In this document: piece after piece, positions 1 to 6,228 of the stretch
Layout of the letters: the number at the start of each line of letters is the position of its first letter
Numbering within the stretch: the stretch's first letter is position 1
From: Bacteroidota bacterium
GTDB lineage: Bacteria; Bacteroidota; Bacteroidia; Bacteroidales; WCHB1-69
Reading direction: 5' to 3'
DNA: 6,228 bases
Assembly: GCA_023459435.1 (NCBI GenBank)
Contig: JAEWUL010000028.1
Span: forward strand, 1-6,228
Notes under the pieces: generated by a model
What the model saw: the letters and a program-made list of their open reading frames with translations, nothing else
Told to the model about the DNA's origin: nothing
Databases searched by the model: none
Translations under genes and position numbers: made by a program

Positions 1-1787
1 TCATTGCACAAACAACCTGTGTCGCAAAAGCTCCTGGTCAGGTTGGAGTTGGCCAACCATTCCAGTATTCAGTCACATTAAACGCAGAAGCCACACAGAT
101 TGTTTCGACAGATTTTTCCAATTTTAGTGTACTGAATGGCCCTCACTCGAGCTCTTCAACATCAATAACCATGATGAATGGAAGAACTACTCAAAACAAC
201 TCTTTCACCTATTCATACACATTAAGTGCCAAAAAGACCGGAACGTTTACGATTCCTGCATCCTCTTTTAAAGTCAATGGAAAAACGATCAAATCCAACC
301 CGGTTTCCATACAGGTAGTTCAAGGCTCTCAACAAACACAATCCAATTCACGTTATCAGAGAGATCAGCAAAACAACACTTCGTTCAACGAAAAAGATAT
401 CTTTGTTAAAGGTTATGCCTCCAAAACCAACCCATATATTGGCGAAGAAGTGATTATTACCCACAAGTTATATATTGGCCCAAGTGTTAATGGGGGATAC
501 CGAATCGATAATATCAATATCCCTTCCCAAAATGGGTTGTGGTCATATACTCTTGGTGACCCAAAAGCCAACACACCTCAAACAACAGAAGTAATTGATG
601 GAAAGAGATATACTGTTTATGACATCAGAAAAACTGCTGTTTTCCCCCAAAAAGCGGGAACCATTACCGTTACACCAATGGAGGTCACTTTTACAGCTCG
701 TGTTATTTCCAGACAAAGTACCGGAGATCCTTTTTTTGATCAGTTCTTTGGGGGTGGTCAATCCGCACGCGATTACACTATAGATATTAAATCCAATTCA
801 ATTAAACTCAATGTTTTAGATTTCCCTAAAGCCAATAGACCTGACAACTTCAGTGGTTTATCGGGAAATTTTTCCATTAAAGCGCTAATATCCAGAGATA
901 AACTTAAAACCAATGAAGCGACAAATCTCACTATTACTGTTTCTGGTTCCGGTAATTTACAACATGTAGAAGATCTCAACCTTGTTTTCCCTTCGGGTCT
1001 AGATGTTACTGATCCTAAAATTACGGATCAGATCAATACTTCAGGAAATTCCGTGTCAGGAACACGTATCTTTGAATATGTAATCATTCCCAGAAATACG
1101 GGAACTTTTACACTTCCCACACCCACATTTTCCTATTTTGACTTGCAAACCAAAACATTCAAAACGATATCTGCCGTTAATTTTAAGCTTTCTGTTGAAA
1201 AAGGAAGTGGAGATCAGTATGTATCCTCATCCACTAACCAGAAAAAAATTAAAATGTTGGGCAAAGATATTCGATTTATTAAAACAACTAAACATAACTT
1301 CAAGAAGAGTTCTTCCGAACCATTCTTCGGTTCTCCACTCTATTACTCCCTTCTGATATTTCCTATGATTCTTTTTATCATTTTATTGATTATCAGAAGA
1401 AAGCAAATTGAATATTACAGCAATACTGCACTTGTAAAAAATAAAAAAGCCAGAAAAGTAGCTCAAAAAAACCTTAAAAATGGATACAAATTATTACAGT
1501 TAAATCAAAAAGATCCATTCTATATTGAAATTTCAAGAGCACTCTGGGGCTATTTAAGCAATAAATACCACATACCTTTGGCTCAATTATCAATGGAAAG
1601 CGTTGAAGCCAAACTTAAAGAAAAAGGGATTACTGATGACATGATCAGACAATTCATAGAGACTCTGGATCAATGTGAATATGCTCGATTTGCACCTGGT
1701 GATAGTAGTTTACTTATGAAAGAAATGTACAATAAAGCACTTCAGTTTATTCTCAATAATGAATCAGTTAATAAAAATGAACTTTAA
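1..1787 (+). CDS. batD: BatD family membrane protein (aerotolerance operon), 5' end cut by window
   Basis: The frame is open from base 3 with no stop, and 594 residues are visible. It opens with IAQTTCVAKAPGQVGVGQPF, which looks like the end of a signal peptide (..AQ) followed by the usual first strand of BatD, so probably only about 20 residues are missing. The first visible Met (base 171) is internal. Several beta-rich, Ig-like periplasmic segments follow, with repeated 'G-T-F-T-I/L-P' strand motifs (GTFTIPASSF, GTFTLPTPTF). A linker contains DPFFDQFFGGG; Phe/Asp/Gly-rich linkers of this kind are common in BatD. One membrane helix (about 1335-1398, LLIFPMILFIILLII) is followed by Arg/Lys and a roughly 130-residue cytoplasmic helical tail. 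In this family BatD works with the VWA proteins BatA and BatB and with BatC/BatE at the inner membrane; the operon is linked to aerotolerance and stress, but the molecular role is unclear. batE follows after 15 nt, so the two genes are probably co-transcribed. Confidence 0.93.
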   Translation, partial: IAQTTCVAKAPGQVGVGQPFQYSVTLNAEATQIVSTDFSNFSVLNGPHSSSSTSITMMNGRTTQNNSFTYSYTLSAKKTGTFTIPASSFKVNGKTIKSNPVSIQVVQGSQQTQSNSRYQRDQQNNTSFNEKDIFVKGYASKTNPYIGEEVIITHKLYIGPSVNGGYRIDNINIPSQNGLWSYTLGDPKANTPQTTEVIDGKRYTVYDIRKTAVFPQKAGTITVTPMEVTFTARVISRQSTGDPFFDQFFGGGQSARDYTIDIKSNSIKLNVLDFPKANRPDNFSGLSGNFSIKALISRDKLKTNEATNLTITVSGSGNLQHVEDLNLVFPSGLDVTDPKITDQINTSGNSVSGTRIFEYVIIPRNTGTFTLPTPTFSYFDLQTKTFKTISAVNFKLSVEKGSGDQYVSSSTNQKKIKMLGKDIRFIKTTKHNFKKSSSEPFFGSPLYYSLLIFPMILFIILLIIRRKQIEYYSNTALVKNKKARKVAQKNLKNGYKLLQLNQKDPFYIEISRALWGYLSNKYHIPLAQLSMESVEAKLKEKGITDDMIRQFIETLDQCEYARFAPGDSSLLMKEMYNKALQFILNNESVNKNEL

Positions 1788-1802
1788 AAAAGTGATGCCC
1801 TT

Positions 1803-2570
1803 ATGAAAAAGATTTTTCAATTTATATCCCTGTTAATCATACTAAATCCTGTTCATGCTGCCACAATTAAAGATACTTTAGAAATATGGGTGAATGAAGG
1901 AAATAGTTTCTATCAACAAAAAAAATATAGTGAAGCCATTGAATCCTATGAGAAAGTGATTGGAGAAAATTTTGAAAGTGCCACACTTTTTTATAATCTG
2001 GGTAATGCTTATTTTAAAAACGAAGAAAACGGCAAAGCAATTCTCTGGTATGAAAGAGCATTACAACTGGATCCAACCAATGAAGATATTCAACATAACA
2101 TTGCCTTTGTAAACCAAAAACTGGAAGATAAAATCGATGTGTTACCCGAACTTTTTTTAACCCGATGGTATATTTCAATTGCTTCTTCTCTAAACTCAAA
2201 CCAATGGGCAATTTTGAGTATCATAGCATTTACATTACTTCTTTTATCAATACTGTCTTTTCTATTCATCCGAATTTCTTGGATCAAGTCAGCTTCCGTT
2301 TTTATTGTTTTATTTTCCATAATTATTTGTATCTTTAGCATCCTTTTTTCATACAGAAACACCATTACTCGTGAGAAAAATCCTGAAGCAATCATCCTAC
2401 AAAGTGTCATAAACGGTAAAAGCACTCCAAATGAATCCGGAACTGATCTATTTATCATCCATGAAGGTCTTAAAGTAAAAATAACAGATCAGCTCAATGA
2501 TTGGGTTGAAATAAAACTTCCAAACGGAGAAAAAGGATGGGTTCCATATTCCACACTGGAAAAGATTTGA
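1803..2570 (+). CDS. batE: BatE-like TPR and SH3 domain membrane protein
   Basis: 255 residues. A signal peptide (about 1-19, MKKIFQFISLLIILNPVHA) is followed by two TPR units: residues about 27-60 (GNSFYQQKKYSEAIESYEKV) and 61-94 (LFYNLGNAYFKNEENGKAIL, then WYERALQLDP). Two hydrophobic helices lie at about 135-156 and 162-183. The C-terminal region (about 195-253) is a bacterial SH3-like domain, with HEGLKVKITDQLNDWVEIKL and then GEKGWVPYSTLEKI. The inferred topology places both the TPR and SH3 parts in the periplasm, joined by a membrane hairpin. This order (signal peptide, TPR, two helices, SH3) is typical of BatE from free-living Bacteroidota. It is the last gene of the Bat operon: it starts 15 nt after batD and is followed by a convergent gene. 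The ATG at 1803 is chosen because it begins directly at the signal peptide; an ATG at 1795 is out of frame. No clear Shine-Dalgarno sequence is seen. A generic TPR/SH3 protein is the alternative, but the position beside batD argues for BatE. Confidence 0.88.
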   Translation: MKKIFQFISLLIILNPVHAATIKDTLEIWVNEGNSFYQQKKYSEAIESYEKVIGENFESATLFYNLGNAYFKNEENGKAILWYERALQLDPTNEDIQHNIAFVNQKLEDKIDVLPELFLTRWYISIASSLNSNQWAILSIIAFTLLLLSILSFLFIRISWIKSASVFIVLFSIIICIFSILFSYRNTITREKNPEAIILQSVINGKSTPNESGTDLFIIHEGLKVKITDQLNDWVEIKLPNGEKGWVPYSTLEKI

Positions 2571-2576
2571 TAAATA

Positions 2577-2619
2577 GGATCTGTTACATGTGAAATCACT
2601 ACAATACAATAACAGATCC
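2577..2619. terminator. Inverted repeat at convergent gene junction, possible bidirectional terminator
   Basis: GGATCTGTTA (2577-2586) pairs perfectly with TAACAGATCC (2610-2619), giving a 10-bp stem with a 23-nt loop. It sits between batE (stop at 2570) and the convergent surface-protein gene (stop codon at 2599-2601), so the right arm lies inside the last codons of that gene and encodes part of its C-terminal GSVI. Reading rightwards, the stem is followed by a loosely T-rich stretch (ATTTTAGCTTTACTTTTAT); reading leftwards, only by TATTTATC. The long loop and the lack of a clean T-run make it a weak intrinsic terminator by usual criteria. Position and symmetry are the main support. Confidence 0.4.
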
Positions 2620-5109
2620 AACAATCATTTTAGCTTTACTTTTATCAAATCTCACTATCATTCTGTAAGTATAAACCTGGTTAAAATCATTAGTTCCATA
2701 AGGTTTTCCATTCCATTTAAAAGCTGGATCCCTGGAATAATATACCTGATTTCCCCAACGGTTGAATATCATAATCTCAAACTCTACAACCTGATCTACC
2801 AATTGTTCCGGAAGACAGAAAAAGTCGTTTGAACCATCCTTTTTTCCTGGAGTAATAGTATTGGGGAGATAGATCGATTGTTCACAAGGTAAAATCTTGT
2901 GTATAGTAGAGACAGAACAATCGGAATTTGAAGCTGTTACAGAGTAAAGTCCAGGTGTAGTAACCACTATATGGGGGCCTGTTTCACCAGTACTCCAAAG
3001 ATAATTCGGAAAATCAGAAGATGCAATCAGTTGGGCGGTCTGATATTCACAAAAATCGTTAGGTTCTTGTTGTATGGTCACTTCTGCTTCAATCTTTTCC
3101 AAATGAAGATAGATTGTGGAATCACAGCCATCGGCATCAATAAAATGCTCATAATCACCAGTTAATGATAGTTCATTACCATAAAAGATAAACGAACTAT
3201 TGGGGCAAACGTATACAGTATCAAAGATTTCAATTCCGGGATTCACATCAACCTGATAGGAAATAGTATCTGAACAACCAAAGTGGTTATAGGCAATCAG
3301 AGAAACAGAGTAAGAGCCTTCAGATTCATAAATATGGGAGGGATCTGTAATGGTTGAAGTGTTTCCATCTCCAAAATCCCATAGATAGGATGTCCCATTC
3401 TGAGTACTATTCTGAAATGTGGTAGGATTATGAGCACAATTAGGTTCAAATGCAAAATCAGCAATAGGTTTATCCATAACATAAACTCTTAAAGTATCTG
3501 CAACCATTTCACACCCGCCATAAGATCCTTCAATCAAGTAAGTTCCTGTATTTGTAATATTTGCATTTGGAACGATCATTTCAGACAAACCCCCGGGCCC
3601 TTGAATAATATCTCCGGTTTCAAGATAAGTCCAGGTATAACTTGACCCGGGCAATGTGTTGGTTACCAGAAAATGAATGGTATCACCTTCACAAACGGTA
3701 TCATTAGTTACACTTTCACTTAACACGGGATACTGTGCAAAATCTGAAAAGAAACCAAACTTACAAGTGTTCCCGGTACCTCCATTGATAACACCCATTT
3801 GAAAATCTCCTGAAGAATTCTCAATTCTGATGGTTGATCCAACAGGAAATTGTGTCGTTGTCAACAATTTTCGAGCAAACATATACAGTCCAAAAGTTCC
3901 AGGGACAGCTTGAAAATCAGAAGCATTAATAATTCCTGGTGCACCATTTACTGTAAAACTGGAAATATTCACATCATTTGTCATGAGTGTTAAGTAATAA
4001 CTATCACCTTGACTTCTGGTAACAGAAACAGAGCGAGAGCCTCTGCATTTCACGGGAGGCAAAATACTATAACCCAATTCACACGCAAAACCAGATACCT
4101 GAGAGACATAAACAGGATAATTTGTTTGGATAAAAACAGCAGAGTTGGGTGAGTTGATTAAGGGATTGGTTGTAAACTGATATTTATAAGTTTCCCCTGC
4201 ATTAATAGTTGTGACAACAGTTCCATTGATGGTGATCTCTGTATTATCTTGAACAGCGAGTACAAAAACAGGATCATAAGGGGGGACACTTCCTGAATTG
4301 TTGGAATTATGGTAAGAAAAACCCTGAACTGCCACGTACCATGTACCCAACAGATTGATCGGAATAATTTGATCCCCACCAGTATCAGCACATCCTCCAA
4401 ACGGTACTCCAGACATAGAATCATCATAATAAGTGATGGCAACATTTTTATTTGACATAACAGAAGAACCAGCAGGATGACCTGATGCAGAAAAACTGAC
4501 AGCTCTGGCTGTATAAAATTGTCCGGTGTTTAAAGTGATCGAAAAAGGGATATTCGCTGAGTGTCCATCAATAGGTTGTGTTGGAATGATTGTCACATTG
4601 GTATTATCTTCTGTTGCAATTACAGAAAAGAAATTATAACATTGAGCCGTGTAAGTATGGTTTGGCAAATAGTTTTGCATAGGAATCAAAAAGTTTGTAC
4701 CTAACGCATTTTTACCTTTTAATGCAAAAATCTCTGTATTAAAAACACTTAAAGATGGATTTGTATATATTTCATAGTAACAAAACACCTTCTCTGTTGC
4801 CACAATTTTAAACCCTCTGTTGGAAATATTATTGGATTGAGCAACATTTGCAAAAGAGTTAGGAATGGTTACAATTTGATTTGAATTGGCAGCAATCGTA
4901 TAGTTTAAAGGTGTAAATGATGGATTGGCGGGTTGTGTAATAGTAACAGTACTCGGTAATGTAGAAGTTGAAATAACAAATCTAAAAGTATTATTGGGGT
5001 CATGAACCGGATTAGCATAAGGTGGGGCAAACCAAAATTCGTTGTCGAACTGAGCCATTGATGCCAAAGATATCAGCATCATCACGATTAAAAATAATCC
5101 TCTTTTCAT
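2599..5109 (-). CDS. Secreted multidomain surface protein: IgGFc-binding-like N-terminus, PKD domain, T9SS type B sorting domain
   Basis: 836 residues, complete. A signal peptide (1-19, MKRGLFLIVMMLISLASMA) is followed by Gln20. Residues about 21-455 resemble the IgGFc-binding-protein N-terminal domain found in many bacterial exoproteins: EFWFAPP near the start, then repeated beta-strand units with phrases such as NTNVTIIP and NTEITING. Residues about 460-545 look Ig-like (CEGDTIHF, TYLIEGSYGGC). A PKD domain covers about 546-622 with the core YLWDFGDG (575-582). A Cys-bounded module follows at about 624-672 (VCPNSSFIFYG, then DADGCDSTIYLHL), and another Ig-like one at about 685-740 (NYLWSTGETG, GLYSVTASNSDC). 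The last roughly 90 residues form the gliding-motility-associated/CHU_C type B sorting domain: IYLPNTITPGKKDGSNDFF, EIMIFNRWGNQVYY, WNGKPYG, YTYRMIV. It should therefore cross the outer membrane by T9SS and stay on the surface or be released. No catalytic motif is visible. An adhesin or matrix role is inferred; the ligand is unknown and IgG binding should not be assumed. It starts 22 nt after nadA. Confidence 0.93.
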   Translation of the reverse strand: MKRGLFLIVMMLISLASMAQFDNEFWFAPPYANPVHDPNNTFRFVISTSTLPSTVTITQPANPSFTPLNYTIAANSNQIVTIPNSFANVAQSNNISNRGFKIVATEKVFCYYEIYTNPSLSVFNTEIFALKGKNALGTNFLIPMQNYLPNHTYTAQCYNFFSVIATEDNTNVTIIPTQPIDGHSANIPFSITLNTGQFYTARAVSFSASGHPAGSSVMSNKNVAITYYDDSMSGVPFGGCADTGGDQIIPINLLGTWYVAVQGFSYHNSNNSGSVPPYDPVFVLAVQDNTEITINGTVVTTINAGETYKYQFTTNPLINSPNSAVFIQTNYPVYVSQVSGFACELGYSILPPVKCRGSRSVSVTRSQGDSYYLTLMTNDVNISSFTVNGAPGIINASDFQAVPGTFGLYMFARKLLTTTQFPVGSTIRIENSSGDFQMGVINGGTGNTCKFGFFSDFAQYPVLSESVTNDTVCEGDTIHFLVTNTLPGSSYTWTYLETGDIIQGPGGLSEMIVPNANITNTGTYLIEGSYGGCEMVADTLRVYVMDKPIADFAFEPNCAHNPTTFQNSTQNGTSYLWDFGDGNTSTITDPSHIYESEGSYSVSLIAYNHFGCSDTISYQVDVNPGIEIFDTVYVCPNSSFIFYGNELSLTGDYEHFIDADGCDSTIYLHLEKIEAEVTIQQEPNDFCEYQTAQLIASSDFPNYLWSTGETGPHIVVTTPGLYSVTASNSDCSVSTIHKILPCEQSIYLPNTITPGKKDGSNDFFCLPEQLVDQVVEFEIMIFNRWGNQVYYSRDPAFKWNGKPYGTNDFNQVYTYRMIVRFDKSKAKMIVGSVIVL

Positions 5110-5114
5110 AAGAA

Positions 5115-5118
5115 CTCC
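5115..5118 (-). promoter_or_regulatory. Shine-Dalgarno-like GGAG before the surface-protein start
   Basis: On the - strand the text reads GGAG-TTCTT-ATG, so a GGAG lies 5 nt before the start codon at 5107-5109. It supports this start, which also coincides with the signal peptide. batE and nadA show no such site, as is usual in Bacteroidota. A short match could arise by chance. Confidence 0.4.
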
Positions 5119-5131
5119 ATAAAATTCAACA

Positions 5132-6043
5132 TTAACTTAGACTTAACATTTTTACTATCGGTAGTTTAGCTTTCTCCATCAAATCGTGATCCAATAACAA
5201 TTCCGGTTCTTCGTTTAAAAGTGCTTTATATATTTTGGCAAGTGAATTTAACTTCATATATTCACAATCATTACAACTACAAGTTTCTGAACTATTGACT
5301 ACATAAAATTTCTTATTGGGATTTCTCTTCTCCATTTCGTATAGAATCCCTGTTTCAGTAGCAACAATAAACTCTTTATGTTCAGATTGTGTTGAATATT
5401 CCAGCATTGCAGAAGTAGAGCCCACAAAATCAGCCAGAGCTAAAACAGTTGATTTACATTCAGGATGCGCCATCACAGTTGCTGATGGATATTGCTTCTT
5501 CAATTGAAAGACAGCATCAGCCGTAAGCTGATCATGCACATGACAAGCCCCATCCCATAACACCATCTCTCTCTTCAGTTCATGGTTGATATATGCCCCC
5601 AGGTTTCTGTCAGGAGTAAATACAATTTTTTGATCTTTTGGCAATGAATCCACAATTTTAAGAGCGTTCCCGGAAGTTACAATGATGTCAGAAAGTGCCT
5701 TCACTTCGGCTGAACAATCGATATAGCTAATCACCAAATGATCTGGATAGTTTTTTAGAAAAGGCTTTAATTGATCAGCTGGGCAACTATCTGCTAATGA
5801 ACAGCCTGCGTCAAGATCAGGGATGATCACTTTTTTGTTAGGGTTCAATATTTTCGCTGTTTCAGCCATAAAATGAACTCCGGCAAAGCAGATCAAATCT
5901 GCATCTGTCTGAGCTGCTGCTCTGGCCAAAGCTAAACTATCACCAACGAAATCGGCTACATCTTGCACTTCCGGAATAGTATAATAATGAGCAAGAATGA
6001 TCCCATTTTTACTCTTTTTTAGTTCTGTAATTTTTTGTTTCAT
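5132..6043 (-). CDS. nadA: Quinolinate synthase NadA
   Basis: 303 residues, the short NadA form (the Thermotoga maritima enzyme is about 300; the E. coli type about 350). The enzyme condenses iminoaspartate (from NadB) with dihydroxyacetone phosphate to give quinolinate in cytosolic de novo NAD synthesis, using a [4Fe-4S] cluster. Residue numbers here match those I recall for the Thermotoga enzyme almost one to one. Predicted cluster ligands are Cys81 (DAGCSLADSC), Cys167 (GACHVH) and Cys260 (CSCNDCEYMKLN). Substrate-pocket residues present are His19 and Tyr21 (HYY), Ser36 (GDS), Tyr107, Ser124, His193 and Glu195 (HPE), and Ser209/Thr210 (GST). The three-fold repeat of the family is recognisable. 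One oddity is Asp109, in YIDCSAEVKA, where family members I recall have Asn. The start at 6043 gives the normal N-terminus (MKQKITELKKSKNGIILAHY); no Shine-Dalgarno sequence is seen. It starts 13 nt after the gmhA-like gene, and the surface-protein gene follows after 22 nt. No nadB or nadC is in the window. Confidence 0.97.
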   Translation of the reverse strand: MKQKITELKKSKNGIILAHYYTIPEVQDVADFVGDSLALARAAAQTDADLICFAGVHFMAETAKILNPNKKVIIPDLDAGCSLADSCPADQLKPFLKNYPDHLVISYIDCSAEVKALSDIIVTSGNALKIVDSLPKDQKIVFTPDRNLGAYINHELKREMVLWDGACHVHDQLTADAVFQLKKQYPSATVMAHPECKSTVLALADFVGSTSAMLEYSTQSEHKEFIVATETGILYEMEKRNPNKKFYVVNSSETCSCNDCEYMKLNSLAKIYKALLNEEPELLLDHDLMEKAKLPIVKMLSLS

Positions 6044-6056
6044 AGATTTAATTGAT

Positions 6057-6228
6057 TTAAGAAAATAAAATTTTCTCTACTTGTTCGCAGATAATATGTC
6101 CAATCATGATATGAGCTTCCTGAATTCTGGGTGTATCATTGGATGGGACATTCAATAAAATATCAGAGATGGTGGATAACTTTCCTCCTGATTCTCCAGT
6201 TAGTGAGATCACTTTAACACTATTACTC
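6057..6228 (-). CDS. gmhA: Phosphoheptose isomerase (GmhA-like, SIS domain), C-terminal end only
   Basis: 56 codons and the stop (6057-6059) are visible; the gene continues beyond the right edge. The frame reads [19 protein letters not shown] and then [20 protein letters not shown] before ending [12 protein letters not shown]-x-x-GGK followed by V-P-S-x-D-T-x-R-I-Q-E-x-H is the C-terminal signature of SIS-fold sedoheptulose-7-phosphate isomerases. The Gln of RIQE and the His of IGHI fall at positions that bind metal in GmhA enzymes. GmhA makes D-glycero-D-manno-heptose 7-phosphate, a precursor for LPS core or other surface glycans. DiaA-type or other SIS isomerases share this ending, so the exact substrate is less certain than the family. 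It lies 13 nt upstream of nadA on the same strand, so it probably belongs to the same transcript, whose promoter lies outside the window. Confidence 0.85.
   Translation of the reverse strand, partial: SNSVKVISLTGESGGKLSTISDILLNVPSNDTPRIQEAHIMIGHIICEQVEKILFS

Noticed and set aside
171..176. ATG ATG as the start of batD
   Set aside because: The frame is open and BatD-like for 56 codons upstream to the window edge, including a conserved first beta strand, so these Met codons are internal.
2090..2458. Open frame of 122 codons on the - strand opposite batE
   Set aside because: Lies wholly antisense to a well-supported gene, has no recognisable domain or start signal, and its composition looks like the reverse of a TPR/membrane gene.
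2590..2832. Open frame of 80 codons on the + strand just after batE
   Set aside because: Antisense to the conserved T9SS tail of the surface protein; the peptide resembles no known family, and the + strand transcript probably ends near 2577-2619.
3588..3655. GC-rich words CCCGGGCCC and CCCGGGC within an AT-rich gene
   Set aside because: Both fall in ordinary codons for Pro, Gly and Ser-rich turns (QGPGG and LPGSS); no repeat unit or symmetry extends beyond them.
4158..4445. Open frame of 95 codons on the - strand inside the surface-protein gene
   Set aside because: Same strand but a different frame within a clear gene; no domain and no independent start signal.
5110..5200. Possible separate promoter for the surface-protein gene
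   Set aside because: No match to the Bacteroidota -7 element (TAnnTTTG) was found on the - strand in the nadA end and spacer, so I do not annotate one.

Overview
The window comes from an AT-rich bacterium of the phylum Bacteroidota. The case rests on four points: the Bat (aerotolerance) gene pair batD-batE; a secreted protein ending in a type IX secretion (T9SS) type B / gliding-motility-associated C-terminal domain (CHU_C family), which is essentially confined to this phylum; the short spacers between genes; and weak or absent Shine-Dalgarno sequences before most starts. A Flavobacteriales- or Cytophagales-like lineage seems likely, but the order cannot be fixed from this sequence alone.

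Layout: the left part (1-2570, + strand) holds the end of a Bat operon. It contains batD, whose first residues lie outside the window, followed 15 nt later by batE. The right part (2599-6228) is transcribed on the - strand. In the order of transcription it holds the last 56 codons of a gmhA-like phosphoheptose isomerase gene (cut by the window edge), then nadA (quinolinate synthase) 13 nt later, then an 836-residue secreted multidomain surface protein 22 nt after nadA. The tight spacing suggests one transcript, gmhA-nadA-surface protein. The two units converge at 2571-2598, where a perfect 10-bp inverted repeat may act as a two-way terminator. Coding density is very high, and no stretch near 300 bases lacks a gene. 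I saw no tRNA, rRNA, CRISPR array, insertion sequence or attachment site.

Function: BatD and BatE belong to an envelope system linked to aerotolerance and stress, with a MoxR ATPase and VWA-domain partners expected upstream. NadA makes quinolinate for de novo NAD synthesis. GmhA would supply heptose precursors for surface polysaccharide. The surface protein looks like an exported adhesin or matrix protein that depends on T9SS. The window is mostly ordinary core genome. I found no convincing undescribed system. The points most worth a second look are an Asn-to-Asp change at a substrate-contact position of NadA, the IgGFc-binding-like/PKD/T9SS architecture of the surface protein, and the inverted repeat at the convergent gene junction.
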